Position numbers and translations under genes: made by a program
Source of the DNA: Planctomycetaceae bacterium
GTDB lineage: Bacteria; Planctomycetota; Planctomycetia; Pirellulales; Lacipirellulaceae
Direction: 5' to 3'
DNA: 64,000 nt
Assembly (NCBI GenBank): GCA_002702655.1
Contig: PABB01000038.1
Span: 1-64,000, forward strand
Shown: one piece after another, positions 49,578 to 58,581 of the stretch
Numbering within the stretch: position 1 is the first letter of the stretch
Layout: every line of letters begins with the position of its first letter
The notes under the pieces: model-generated
What the model saw: only the letters and a program-made list of their open reading frames with translations
Told to the model about the DNA's origin: nothing
The model's database searches: none

Positions 49578-50632
49578 TCCATACCGCTACTGCTGTTCTG
49601 GGCCGACGTGGCTCCTCCATCGGTTCACGGAAGCTCGGCGCGCTCTTCGCCGGCGCTGCACTGTTCGGCGCTGCGCTGGCGTCATCGGCCACGGCCGACG
49701 AGCCGCTGCCGTCGTGGAATGACGGCGACGCCAAGGCGAGAATCGTCGCCTTCGTCGACGCCGTGACGACCGAGCGCGGGCCGCAATTTGTCCCGCCCAC
49801 GGAGCGGATTGCCACGTTTGACAACGACGGCTGCCTGTGGGCCGAGCAGCCGGCGTATTTTCAGTTGCTCTTTGCTCTGGACCGCGTGCGGGCCCTGGCG
49901 GCGGATCACCCCGACTGGAAAACGACCGAGCCGTACAAGAGCGTCATCGCCGGGGACATGCCGGGGCTGATGGCCACGGGCAAGGAAGGCCTGGTGAAAA
50001 TCATGCTGGTCGCCCACGCCGATATGACGGCCAAGGAGTTCGCCGCGTCGGTCCGCGAGTGGCTGGCCACGGCCCGGCACCCGACGACGGGCAAACCGTA
50101 CACCCAGATGGTGTACCAGCCGATGCTGGAGCTGCTCGCATATCTGCGGGCCAACGGGTTCAAGACGTTCATCGTCTCGGGGGGCGGCATCGACTTCATG
50201 CGCGTGTTCGCCGAAGAGGTGTACGGCATTCCGCCGGAGCAGGTCGTCGGCTCGACAATCGACGCCAAGTTCGAGCTGCGCGACGGCGTGCCGACCATCG
50301 TCAAGGAGGGCAAGATCGTGCTGGTCGACGACAAGGTCGGCAAGCCGGTCGGGATCTACCGCCACATCGGGCGGCGGCCGATCTTCGCGGCGGGCAACTC
50401 CGACGGCGACCTGCAGATGCTGCAGTACGCGACGATTCCCCGGGACGCACACGACGCGACGCCCGCGTTTGGCATGATCGTGCATCACACCGACGGCCAG
50501 CGCGAGTGGGCGTACGATCGCGAGTCTCACATCGGCCAACTCGACAAAGCGCTGGACGAAGCGCCGCGGCGCGGTTGGCTGGTCGTCGACATGGCCCAGG
50601 ACTGGAAGCAGATCTTTCCGACGGCCGAGTGA
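49574..50632 (+). CDS. Exported HAD-superfamily phosphatase
   Basis: 352 residues. The N-terminus is a basic, then hydrophobic signal (LGALFAGAALFGAALASSATA). The HAD core has motif I Asp83-Asn-Asp85-Gly (ATFDNDGCLWAEQP), motif II in KTFIVSGGGIDFMRVF (Ser/Thr), a Lys region, and motif III/IV GNSDGDLQML. The order fits phosphoserine phosphatase-like HAD enzymes that act in the periplasm. The start codon overlaps the stop of the sulfatase gene. It may remove phosphate from glycan or small-molecule substrates; it is not a sulfatase. Confidence 0.85.
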   Translation: MIHTATAVLGRRGSSIGSRKLGALFAGAALFGAALASSATADEPLPSWNDGDAKARIVAFVDAVTTERGPQFVPPTERIATFDNDGCLWAEQPAYFQLLFALDRVRALAADHPDWKTTEPYKSVIAGDMPGLMATGKEGLVKIMLVAHADMTAKEFAASVREWLATARHPTTGKPYTQMVYQPMLELLAYLRANGFKTFIVSGGGIDFMRVFAEEVYGIPPEQVVGSTIDAKFELRDGVPTIVKEGKIVLVDDKVGKPVGIYRHIGRRPIFAAGNSDGDLQMLQYATIPRDAHDATPAFGMIVHHTDGQREWAYDRESHIGQLDKALDEAPRRGWLVVDMAQDWKQIFPTAE

Positions 50633-50722
50633 ACGCGACGCCGCTCGGCTGGCGTACCCAACTCGATTCTTAATACCCAGCCCAAACAGTTATTAACACC
50701 TCAACTCCCTGGAGTGAGCACC

Positions 50723-51688
50723 ATGCGACGTTTCTTTCTGCGATGCAGCCTGGCGGCGGTCGCCGCGGCGGCGCTGTCGACCGCTGTGATCAACGCGGCT
50801 GAAATCAATCCCGACGTCGATCAGTTCTTCAAGGACTACATCGCCGCGTTCGCCGCGGGCGATGCGGAGAAACTCGCCGGGCTGTGGACGACCGATGCCG
50901 CGTGGACCAACACCAACTCGGGCGAGCGGTCGACCGGTCGCGACGCGGTGCAGGCCGACTTCGCGGCGTTCTTTGCCGAGAACCCCGGCGCCCGGCTCAC
51001 CGGCGACGTGCAACATGCCAAGCAGCTCGCCGAGGGCGTGATGTGCATCGAGGGCACGGCCGCGGTGGCCGTGCCTGGACAACCGCCCGCGCCCAGCATT
51101 TTCTCCGCGGTGTTGGTGCAGCAAGACGGAAAGTGGTTGCTGGCCGACGTGCGCGAGTCGGCCCCGCCGGCGGCTGAGTCGCCGGCCGAGCGGCTCAAAT
51201 CGCTTGAGCCGCTCATCGGCAACTGGCAGGATGAGGGGGGCGACGTGCAGGTCAACACCTCGTTTCGCTGGGCGGCCGACGGGGCCTTTCTCGTGAGAAC
51301 CTACGAGGTCACGCGCGACGACGCGACGCTGCGCGGCACGCAGGTCATCGGCTGGGACCCGCGCGAGAATCGGCTCCGATCGTGGAACTTCGTCTCCGAC
51401 GGTTCGTTTGGTCAGGGGCATTGGTCGCAGAGCGGCGATGAGTGGGTCGGGCAACTGAGCCAGACGCTGGTCGACGGCGGCGCGGCCTCCGCGACGCAGG
51501 TAATTCGCTGGGTCGACGACGACACGCTGGAGGTGGAGACCGTCGGCCGTCAGGTCGATGGCGAGCCGCAACCGAGCACGCCGCCGGTGCGGATGGTGCG
51601 CGTGGAGGGGGCAGCAACGGATGCGGCGAGCGACGCCGGCCAACAGACAACCACCGACGCCGCAGCAGCGGCGGGAGGCGAGCAGTGA
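50723..51688 (+). CDS. Exported SnoaL-like protein with a second beta domain
   Basis: 321 residues. ATG 50723 has GGAG 8 bases upstream and is preferred over the GTG at 50714. After a signal peptide (FLRCSLAAVAAAALSTAVINA), residues about 25-145 form a SnoaL/NTF2-like domain (VDQFFKDYIAAFAAGDAEKLAGLW, SGERSTGRDAVQADFAAFF) of the SgcJ/EcaC type. Residues 155-290 form a second lipocalin-like domain (LIGNWQDEGGDVQVNTSF, DEWVGQLSQTLVDGG, DDDTLEVETVGR). No catalytic residues are clear. The tail is Ala/Thr-rich. The stop overlaps the next start as GTGA. Confidence 0.78.
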   Translation: MRRFFLRCSLAAVAAAALSTAVINAAEINPDVDQFFKDYIAAFAAGDAEKLAGLWTTDAAWTNTNSGERSTGRDAVQADFAAFFAENPGARLTGDVQHAKQLAEGVMCIEGTAAVAVPGQPPAPSIFSAVLVQQDGKWLLADVRESAPPAAESPAERLKSLEPLIGNWQDEGGDVQVNTSFRWAADGAFLVRTYEVTRDDATLRGTQVIGWDPRENRLRSWNFVSDGSFGQGHWSQSGDEWVGQLSQTLVDGGAASATQVIRWVDDDTLEVETVGRQVDGEPQPSTPPVRMVRVEGAATDAASDAGQQTTTDAAAAAGGEQ

Positions 51689-53568
51689 ACAATCTCTCTC
51701 GAATTGCAACGGCCGTGGCGCTGACCTTGTTCGTACTGGTTGCCGATGCGGGCGCGATTGGTCGCGGCGGCGGCGGTGGCCGTGGGGGCGGCGGCCGTGG
51801 CGGCGGTGGCGGCGGCAGGTCCATGGGAGGCGGCGGCCGTCCCGCCATGAGCGCCCCGAACCTCGGCGGCGGGCGACCCGCACCCCGGCCGCAGGTTTCG
51901 CGACCGCAAGTTTCCAGACCGCAAACGTCGCGACCGCAAGTGTCGCGTCCCCAGGTCAGCCGGCCGCAGACTGGCGCGCGTCCCGGCGGCAACATGCGGC
52001 CCACCGGCCCCAGCCCTGGGATCAGCCGGCCCGCACCTGGCGGCGGATCGCGACCGTCGCAGTTGCCGAATTTGGGGGGCGGCAACCGCGGCCCGCGGCC
52101 CGGCAACGGCAGCAGCCCTTCCCTCGGCGGCCGGCCCAGCACGCGGCCGAGCCTACCCGGCGGCGGCGGCACTCGCCCGGGAGCAACTCGTCCCGGCGGG
52201 GGCGCCTCGACCTTGCTGGCGACTCGCCCAGGCGCTGGTCCAGGTACGCGACCCGGGACTCGCCCGGGCGGCGGGGCCAGCGCGCGCCCGCAACCGGGCG
52301 GCCGGCCCACGACCGGTGCGCTCGATGACTTTCTGGGGATCAACCGCCCAGGCGGCAGACCCGATCGCCCGACGACGCTCCCCGGCCAAACGCGCCCCAA
52401 TCGCCCTGGCACGGGCAATCGCCCCGGCGACGGCGACCGGCCTGGTCGTCCTGGCACAGGCGACGGCAATCGCCCCGGGCGTCCCGGCACAGGCGACGGC
52501 AATCGACCCGGGCGTCCCGGCACGGGCGACGGCAATCGACCCGGGCGTCCCGGCACAGGCGACGGCAATCGACCCGGGCGTCCGGGAACGGGCAATGGCA
52601 ATCGCCCTGGGCGTCCCGGCACAGGCGGCGGCAATCGGCCAGACTGGGTGCAGCGTCCCGGCGGCAACAGGCCGTGGCGCCCCGGCGGCGACAATGGACA
52701 CGTCCACCGACCGCCCAACTGGTCCAATCGCCCAGGCGCCGGCGGCGTGCATGATCGCTGGGGCTCGGTGATCAATCGCCCTGGGCATCCGGGCATGAAC
52801 AACTGGCTTGATCGCCATCCGTCGCGCTACGCGCGGTGGAACTACTGGGGCAGCAACGTCCGCCAGCACTGGCGCCACTATCACCATCACGGCGACTGGT
52901 TCGGCCGCGACTGGTGGAATCGCCATCGGTTCCGACTTGGCGGCTGGCACTACGCTTACTGGTATCGCTCGCACCCGTGGAACTACTGGTGGTCGAGACC
53001 TGCGTACTCGACCTTGGTGGGATGGTTCAACTGGTCGGCGCCCTCGAACGTGTGGTCGCAGCCCGTGTACTATGACTACGGAACCGGCGGCAACGTGTAC
53101 TACGAGGACAACAACGTGTACGTCGGCGGCGAACAGGTGGGCACGGCCGCCGACTTTGCGGCCAGTGCCGCGCAACTGGCGACGGTCGAGCCGCCGGCAT
53201 CCCAAGAGGAGCAGGACAACGCCGAGTGGATGCCCCTGGGCACGTTCGCCGTTTCGGCCGACGAAAAGGAAACCGAGCCGTCGCGGATCGTGCAACTGGC
53301 CGTCAATCGCGAAGGGATCGTCAGCGGCACGCTGTACAACACGGAAACCGACGACGCCCAAACCCTATTGGGCCAGGTCGACAAGGACACGCAGCGCGTC
53401 GCGATGCGCGTGGGCGAAAGCGACGACGTGATCATGGAAACCGGGCTGTACAACCTGACCAAGGACGAAGCGCCGGTGATGATCCACTTCGGCCTCGATC
53501 GCGTGGAGTACTGGCTGCTGGTGCGGCTGGACGCCAACGAAGACGGGCCGACGGTCGACGGGCAGTAG
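51685..53568 (+). CDS. Secreted glycine/proline-rich repeat protein
   Basis: 627 residues from a GTG that overlaps the previous stop. Signal peptide (IATAVALTLFVLVADAGA), a Gly-rich block, RPQVSRPQ-type repeats, a long Pro/Gly/Arg region, and six tandem 11-residue units RPGRPGTGDGN (DNA 52438-52635). Next come a Trp/His/Tyr/Asn-rich block (WNYWGSNVRQHWRHYHHHGDW) and a structured C-terminal domain of about 120 residues (EWMPLGTFAVSADEKE, GIVSGTLYNTETDDAQTLLG, VEYWLLVRLDANEDG). Such proteins are often annotated as mu-protocadherin-like in planctomycetes (from memory). It may be an envelope or surface structural protein. Confidence 0.82.
   Translation: MNNLSRIATAVALTLFVLVADAGAIGRGGGGGRGGGGRGGGGGGRSMGGGGRPAMSAPNLGGGRPAPRPQVSRPQVSRPQTSRPQVSRPQVSRPQTGARPGGNMRPTGPSPGISRPAPGGGSRPSQLPNLGGGNRGPRPGNGSSPSLGGRPSTRPSLPGGGGTRPGATRPGGGASTLLATRPGAGPGTRPGTRPGGGASARPQPGGRPTTGALDDFLGINRPGGRPDRPTTLPGQTRPNRPGTGNRPGDGDRPGRPGTGDGNRPGRPGTGDGNRPGRPGTGDGNRPGRPGTGDGNRPGRPGTGNGNRPGRPGTGGGNRPDWVQRPGGNRPWRPGGDNGHVHRPPNWSNRPGAGGVHDRWGSVINRPGHPGMNNWLDRHPSRYARWNYWGSNVRQHWRHYHHHGDWFGRDWWNRHRFRLGGWHYAYWYRSHPWNYWWSRPAYSTLVGWFNWSAPSNVWSQPVYYDYGTGGNVYYEDNNVYVGGEQVGTAADFAASAAQLATVEPPASQEEQDNAEWMPLGTFAVSADEKETEPSRIVQLAVNREGIVSGTLYNTETDDAQTLLGQVDKDTQRVAMRVGESDDVIMETGLYNLTKDEAPVMIHFGLDRVEYWLLVRLDANEDGPTVDGQ
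52438..52635 (+). repeat. Six tandem 33-bp coding repeats
   Basis: Units at 52438, 52471, 52504, 52537, 52570 and 52603 each encode RPGRPGTG(D/N/G)GN. Third-position differences are few between the central units, so the array expanded recently or is homogenised. It is within the repeat-rich secreted protein and keeps frame. Confidence 0.9.
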
Positions 53569-53570
53569 GC

Positions 53571-53817
53571 GAGAGAGGAACCACGAAAGGCGCGAAAGCT
53601 CTCGAAATCGGCAGGCGATTTGGGCGATGCCGATGGGCCATGCGGTCGAGGTGCGCGCAGAACGCGTGCCTCGGCAGACGCCCTCGATTCGCCCCCGTCG
53701 CACTGGCTCGACGGAGCCTCGCACTGTCCGTGCGCTCGGAGCTTGGCTCAGCGGAACCGTCAAAATGCGGTTCGCTGGCGGAGACTTTCGCGCAGTTTCG
53801 CGGCTTTCGCGGTTCCC
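53571..53817. repeat. ACGAAAG-type long inverted repeat after the sulfatase block
   Basis: GAGAGGAACCACGAAAGGCGCG (53571-) and TTTCGCGGCTTTCGCGGTTCCC (ending about 53817) are near reverse complements about 180 bases apart. The AACCACGAAAG word family is common between planctomycete genes (from memory). The DNA between the arms has no credible gene. It lies in the convergent gap between the repeat protein and hypE. Confidence 0.65.
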
Positions 53818-53847
53818 ACTCGTCCCGGCCCTTGGCCCGACTCACGC

Positions 53848-54954
53848 TCAACAAATCCGTGGCAGTTGCTCGCCGACGGGAATGGTGATCACGCGCGAGG
53901 TGCCCAGCGCGGTCTTCGCGACGACCATGCCGGGGTGCTCCGCGACAACCTGGCCAATGATTGCGGCGCTAGCCCCCGCGGGGTGCGCCTGCATGACGGC
54001 TAGCAGCGCGGCGGCGTGCTGCTGGGGGGCGATGCAGACCAGCTTGCCCTCGTTGGCCACATGCAGCGGGTCGAGGCCCAGGATCTCGCAGGCCGACTGT
54101 ACCGTCGGATCGACCGGCACGCGCTGATCCTCGATTGCGATGCCGACCTGGGCCGCCGTGGCAATCTCATGCAACGTGGCGGCCAGACCGCCGCGCGTGG
54201 GATCGCGCAGCACGTGCACGTCGGGGCACGCCGCCAGCAGCCCGGCGACCATGTCTGCCAGCGGCGCCGAGTCGCTGCGGATGACGGCCTCGAACTCCAG
54301 GCCCTCGCGAACGCTCATGATCGCCATGCCGTGATCGCCCAGCGTGCCGCTGAGCAGCACGGCGTCGCCCGCGGTCGCCCGGCGGGGTGCGATGTCGACG
54401 CCCGGGGGCACGAGCCCGACGCCGGCCGTGTTGACGTAGCAACCGTCGCCGTGGCCCTTCTCCACGACCTTGGTGTCGCCGGCGATAATCGCCACGCCGG
54501 CGGCGCGGGCGGCGGCGCCCATGTCGGCGGCAATCCGCTGCAAGTCGGCGATCGGAAACCCTTCCTCGACGATGAACCCCGCGGTGAGATACAGCGGCCT
54601 TGCGCCGCTCATTGCGATGTCGTTCACCGTGCCGTTGACCGCCAAGTCGCCGATCGATCCGCCGGGAAAAAACAACGGCTGCACGACGTAGGAATCGGTC
54701 GAGACGGCCAACCTGGCGCCGCCGACGTCGACCACCGTCGAGTCCCCCAGCGCCGCCAGCGAATCGTTGCCCAGCGCCGGCAGGAACAGATGTTCGACCA
54801 ATTCGCTGGAGAGCTTTCCGCCGCCGCCGTGCCCCATAATCACATGGGGGTAGTCCTGCAGCGGCACGGGGCAGCTGAGGCCGGTGAACTCGACGGCCGT
54901 CGGAGCCGGGTCGCCGTCCGGGGAATCGGTTGGCTGGCGATTTGTGCTGCCCAC
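53848..54954 (-). CDS. hypE: Hydrogenase maturation protein HypE
   Basis: 368 residues from a GTG that follows the hypD stop directly. HypE dehydrates the thiocarbamate on its C-terminal Cys to thiocyanate, which supplies the CN ligands of the NiFe centre. Features: MGHGGGGKLSSELVEHLFLP (about 43-62), FPGGSIGDLAVNGTVNDIAMSGA, IIAGDTKVVEKG, VLRDPTRGGLAATLHEIA, the PurM/AIR-synthase fold, and the terminal VITIPVGEQLPRIC in which the last residue is the functional Cys. It follows hypC and hypD in the hydrogenase operon; hypA, hypB and hypF are not in the window. Confidence 0.97.
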   Translation of the reverse strand: MGSTNRQPTDSPDGDPAPTAVEFTGLSCPVPLQDYPHVIMGHGGGGKLSSELVEHLFLPALGNDSLAALGDSTVVDVGGARLAVSTDSYVVQPLFFPGGSIGDLAVNGTVNDIAMSGARPLYLTAGFIVEEGFPIADLQRIAADMGAAARAAGVAIIAGDTKVVEKGHGDGCYVNTAGVGLVPPGVDIAPRRATAGDAVLLSGTLGDHGMAIMSVREGLEFEAVIRSDSAPLADMVAGLLAACPDVHVLRDPTRGGLAATLHEIATAAQVGIAIEDQRVPVDPTVQSACEILGLDPLHVANEGKLVCIAPQQHAAALLAVMQAHPAGASAAIIGQVVAEHPGMVVAKTALGTSRVITIPVGEQLPRIC

Positions 54955-56073
54955 TTACGACCCCGCCGTCTGTCGCTCGCCCAATTGTACGAAGCGGCCG
55001 TAGTTGTAGTACGCCGCACAGGCTCCTTCGCTGGACACCATGGTCGCCCCCAGGGGCGTGCGGGGCGTGCACTCCTTGCCGAACGCCTCGCACTCGTTGG
55101 GTTTGATGGCCCCCTTAAGCACTTCGCCGGCGCGGCACAGCGACGACTCGCAGGTGCGAATCTCGGAAACGGCAAACTTGGCCTCCGCATCGAAATCGCG
55201 GTACGCGTCACGCAGTTTCCAGCCACTGTGGGGGATCACGCCGATGCCCCGCCACGCGCGGTCGGTCACCTCAAACACCTCGTCGATCACCGCCCGCGCC
55301 GCCGGGTTGCCCTGCTCGGCGACCACGCGCGGGTAGGCGTTCTCGACGCGCGCCTCGCCCCGCTCCAACTGCAGCACCGTGCGGCGGATGCCCTCCAACA
55401 GGTCCAACGGCTCAAACCCGGTCACCACGATCGGCACGCCGTACCGCTCGCACAGCGGCGGGGAGTCGGCGTAGCCGGTCACGCAGCAGACATGCCCCGC
55501 GGCAAGAAAGGCGCCGACCCGATTGCCTGGCGCGTTCATGATGGCTTCGATCGCCGGGGGGACGAGCACGTGCGACACGAGCGCGGAGAAGTTGCTGATG
55601 CGTTGCTCTTTGGCCAGCTTGACCGCCATGGCATTCGCGGGGGCGGTCGTCTCGAACCCGATCGCCAGGAACACGACCTCGCGGTCCGGGTTGTCGCGAG
55701 CGATATTCACGGCGTCCAACGGCGAGTAAACCACGCGCACGTCGCCGCCGGCGCCCTTCACCTTGAACAGGTCGTCGGTCGAGCCCGGCACGCGCAGCAT
55801 GTCGCCGAACGAGCAGAAGATCACCTCGGGCCGCGCGGCGATCGCCAGCGCCTTGTCGATCACCTCCAGCGGCGTCACGCACACGGGACAGCCCGGACCG
55901 TGGATCATCTCGATCTCGTCGGGGAGGATCTGGTCGATGCCGTTGCGGATGATCGAGTGCGTCTGCCCGCCGCAGACTTCCATGATCGCCCACGGCCGGG
56001 TGACGATCCGGGCGATCTCGTCGGCCAGCCGGCGGGCCTTCTGCCCGTCGCGGTATTCGGTGAGGTGCTTCAT
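54955..56073 (-). CDS. hypD: Hydrogenase maturation protein HypD
   Basis: 372 residues. HypD is the [4Fe-4S] protein that forms, with HypC, the scaffold for the Fe(CN)2CO centre. Conserved Cys motifs are present: [54 protein letters not shown] and [13 protein letters not shown], with C-terminal [20 protein letters not shown]. The ATG at 56073 ([11 protein letters not shown]) is chosen rather than the upstream TTG. It is 62 bp downstream of hypC and immediately precedes hypE. Confidence 0.97.
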   Translation of the reverse strand: MKHLTEYRDGQKARRLADEIARIVTRPWAIMEVCGGQTHSIIRNGIDQILPDEIEMIHGPGCPVCVTPLEVIDKALAIAARPEVIFCSFGDMLRVPGSTDDLFKVKGAGGDVRVVYSPLDAVNIARDNPDREVVFLAIGFETTAPANAMAVKLAKEQRISNFSALVSHVLVPPAIEAIMNAPGNRVGAFLAAGHVCCVTGYADSPPLCERYGVPIVVTGFEPLDLLEGIRRTVLQLERGEARVENAYPRVVAEQGNPAARAVIDEVFEVTDRAWRGIGVIPHSGWKLRDAYRDFDAEAKFAVSEIRTCESSLCRAGEVLKGAIKPNECEAFGKECTPRTPLGATMVSSEGACAAYYNYGRFVQLGERQTAGS

Positions 56074-56135
56074 ACGATCATCAGCGTCAAGTCGTCGCGG
56101 CAACTCCCCTCCCTGCGAGGGAGGGGGAATCCGCG

Positions 56136-56420
56136 CTAGTCGGCATTCGCTCCAGGCTCGAACTCCGTCTCGCGCAGTTCCTCCAACTCTTCTTCCAGCA
56201 GCCCCAGCTCTTCAAATGTTCGCAGAGTTTCCTGGGCCGATTCTTCATCGACTTTGCTGATGGCAAACCCCACGTGCACGATCGTGTAATCGCCCACCGC
56301 AATCTCGGGCAGGTACGCCAGGCAAACGTCTTTCACCACGCCGCCAAAGTTGACCTTGCCCATGCGGGTCCCGCGGTCTTCGAAAATGCGTTCCACCTTG
56401 CCGGGTACGGCCAAGCACAT
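56136..56420 (-). CDS. hypC: Hydrogenase maturation chaperone HypC/HupF
   Basis: 94 residues, starting with the invariant [17 protein letters not shown] in which Cys2 binds the precursor iron. [19 protein letters not shown] and [20 protein letters not shown] complete the HypC fold. The C-terminal 25 residues ([17 protein letters not shown]) are very acidic, longer than usual in HypC. It lies directly after the NHL gene (2 bp gap) and 62 bp before hypD on the same strand. Confidence 0.97.
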   Translation of the reverse strand: MCLAVPGKVERIFEDRGTRMGKVNFGGVVKDVCLAYLPEIAVGDYTIVHVGFAISKVDEESAQETLRTFEELGLLEEELEELRETEFEPGANAD

Positions 56421-56422
56421 GG

Positions 56423-57652
56423 CTACCTCGTCGGTTGCTTCAACTGATCAACTAGCGCCCGGCAGTCCCACAGCATCACGCGGTTGTTGCCGGAGTCGGC
56501 CACCGCCAGCGTGCCGCGATGAAAACAAATGCCGTAAGGCCAGCACAGCGTTTCCTCGTCGACCGCTTGCCAGCGGTTCTCGCCGTTGCCGGCGAAATCG
56601 GGCTGGCCGATCACGTCGGCCGCGGGGGCGAACGTGTCGGCGGCGTCCTGCTCGCGCCAAAACAGGATGCGGTTGTTCGCCGTGTCCGCCACGGCCAGCA
56701 CGCCCTCGCAACTGTCGGTCGCGTAGGGAAACCGCAGTCGCGCGGGCCCCTGTGCATCGTACGGTAATTCGTACGCGGTTTGAAGATTCTGCTGCCCGAG
56801 AGCCGACGCCGCGGGGCCGTCCCCCGCCGGCGGCTCGGGCCAGCGGAGCACCCGGTGATTCCCCGCATCGGCCACGAACAGTTGCGTGCCGACGGCCGTC
56901 ACGTCGTGCGGCCAGCGGAACGAGTCGGCCGCCACCGGCCCGCCGCGGTTCTCGTCGTGAACGTCGGCCGTCGGTTGCCCCAGCAGCAGGTCCGCCGGGG
57001 CGTTGCCCTCCGGCAGACCGTCCCAGGCGAGCACCCGCCGATTGCCGGTGTCGGTTACGTAGAGCCGCCCGCCGAGCCATGCCAACCCGTAGGGCCAGTA
57101 CAGCGAGTCGAGGGCAGGGGGGCCTCCGCGATTGATTTCAACGCGGGACAGATCGCTCTGGCCGATCGCGTAGTCGGGCGGCGTGTCGCTGCGCGTGGGG
57201 ACCTCGTTCCACACGAGGATGCGATGGTGCCACGCGTCGGCGACCAGCAGCTTGCCCTCGGCCACGATCACGCCGGTCGGCAAATGGAAGCCGGCCCTGG
57301 GGCCGCGTCCGCCGGCGGCCGGTCCTTCAGCCTCCGCGCTCGGCTGGCCCAACACCACGTCGGCCGGCATTTGATAGGCCGTGAGAGGCTGGTTCCAGAT
57401 GAGCACGCGGTGATTGCCCGAGTCGCACACGATCAGCCGCTGGTCGTCGAGCCACACGCCGCGCGGGGCGTACATCGTTGACGCGCTGGGCTGCGCATCG
57501 GGCAGGGCCAGGCCGAACGGCGAGCGCGCGCCCAGCCACAACTGCGGCGTCGCCAGCAGCGGCGCCCGCATCGACTCGGCGACGCCGGCTTGCTGCAAAC
57601 CGCGCTGCGCGAGGTTCAACATGCGGACTTCGGTTTGAGACTCGCCGGGCAT
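56423..57652 (-). CDS. Hydrogenase-operon NHL propeller protein
   Basis: 409 residues from ATG 57652, which has GGAG 6 bases upstream; a TTG at 57667 would add five residues. The protein is a beta-propeller of NHL-type repeats with the recurring core RLIVCDSGNHRVLIWNQ, KLLVADAWHHRILVWNE, RLYVTDTGNRRVLAWDG, QLFVADAGNHRVLRWPE, VLAVADTANNRILFWRE and TLAVADSGNNRVMLWDC, each followed by a DVVLGQP-like turn. There is no signal peptide, so it is predicted to be cytoplasmic. NHL proteins in H2-uptake hydrogenase operons have been noted in other phyla (from memory). It may bind other accessory proteins during maturation. Confidence 0.85.
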   Translation of the reverse strand: MPGESQTEVRMLNLAQRGLQQAGVAESMRAPLLATPQLWLGARSPFGLALPDAQPSASTMYAPRGVWLDDQRLIVCDSGNHRVLIWNQPLTAYQMPADVVLGQPSAEAEGPAAGGRGPRAGFHLPTGVIVAEGKLLVADAWHHRILVWNEVPTRSDTPPDYAIGQSDLSRVEINRGGPPALDSLYWPYGLAWLGGRLYVTDTGNRRVLAWDGLPEGNAPADLLLGQPTADVHDENRGGPVAADSFRWPHDVTAVGTQLFVADAGNHRVLRWPEPPAGDGPAASALGQQNLQTAYELPYDAQGPARLRFPYATDSCEGVLAVADTANNRILFWREQDAADTFAPAADVIGQPDFAGNGENRWQAVDEETLCWPYGICFHRGTLAVADSGNNRVMLWDCRALVDQLKQPTR

Positions 57653-57673
57653 GCGCGGCTCCGTCAATTCGGG

Positions 57674-58564
57674 CTACTCGGGCCGCACAAAGACGCGTCC
57701 CTGCTGGATCCGCAGCGGGAAGGGTTCCAACTGGCACTGCGGGGCGGTGAAGCACTCGCCCGATTCGCTGTCGAAACAGAACCCGTGCCAGGGGCAGGTG
57801 ATCGTGCCGGCCGCCGCGTCGACGAGGCCGCCTTCCAGCGGCAGTCCCTGGTGCGCGCACGCGTTGCGATACGCCCGCAGTCCGTCGCGCGACGGCAACA
57901 GCAGCACTGAAACGCCAGCGGCGTCGAAGGCCAGCGGCCGCTCGCCGCCCAATTCCGCGACCAGCGGCCCCTCGATCCACCCGTGGTCGGCGCCGGCCGC
58001 CGGCAGCGGCGTCAGTTGAACCAGGTTGTCCGGCTCGTCCGCGACCACCTCGACCGCTTCGATTTCCGGCACGCGCTCGCGAATCGACTCCTCGACCGTG
58101 TTGCGCAACGTTTGCGCGGCCATCGAGCAACCGTTGCAACTGCCTTGCAGCCGAACCAGCACGGTCGCGTCCTGCACGTCGACCAAGGCAATGTCGCCGC
58201 CGTGCGATTGCATGTAGGGCCGGACCAGTTCGATCGTCCGCGCCACCTGCGTTTTCAAGTCGGGCCGCACCAGGCCGTGCATCGAAAACAGCGCGTAAAC
58301 GCTCGGCTCGTCCAGCAGGTCGAACAGCAATTGCCTGGCGTGCTCGTCGTTTTTCAGCGTCCGCACGATCCGCGTCAGCCCGGCCTTGTGGAACTGCTCG
58401 ATGGCCGTTTTCAAGGCCAAGCCCGTATCGCGGGCTTCTGCCGGCAACGCTTGCACGTCAGCCATTGCGTCGTCGACGCGCTGGGCCAGCGCCTGCAAAT
58501 CGTCCGTAGCCGCGGGGGCGGGCGCCGGCGATTCCGTCGGCGCGATCGAGCCGTTGGTGGACAT
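57674..58564 (-). CDS. NifU-like scaffold domain fused to a Rieske [2Fe-2S] domain
   Basis: 296 residues with two iron-sulfur modules. Residues about 100-185 match the NifU C-terminal (Nfu) domain: YMQSHGGDIALVDVQDATVL and LQGSCNGCSMAAQTL with Cys143 and Cys146. Residues about 205-296 are a Rieske domain: Cys236-x-His238 (NACAHQGLPLEGG) and Cys257-xx-His260 (TCPWHGFCFD). The N-terminal 100 residues are helical and unrecognised. Position between the NHL and a small unknown gene in the hydrogenase operon suggests a cluster carrier or an electron acceptor for the hydrogenase (inference). There is no membrane anchor. Confidence 0.88.
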   Translation of the reverse strand: MSTNGSIAPTESPAPAPAATDDLQALAQRVDDAMADVQALPAEARDTGLALKTAIEQFHKAGLTRIVRTLKNDEHARQLLFDLLDEPSVYALFSMHGLVRPDLKTQVARTIELVRPYMQSHGGDIALVDVQDATVLVRLQGSCNGCSMAAQTLRNTVEESIRERVPEIEAVEVVADEPDNLVQLTPLPAAGADHGWIEGPLVAELGGERPLAFDAAGVSVLLLPSRDGLRAYRNACAHQGLPLEGGLVDAAAGTITCPWHGFCFDSESGECFTAPQCQLEPFPLRIQQGRVFVRPE

Positions 58565-58581
58565 CGCTTCTCTTTCGTTGG

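Noticed and set aside
39689-50632. Sulfatase block as a Bacteroidetes-type polysaccharide utilisation locus
   Set aside because: No SusC/SusD homologue, no glycoside hydrolase and no sensor gene in the block.
52438-52635. CRISPR-like array
   Set aside because: Units are contiguous, without spacers, and keep the reading frame of a secreted protein.
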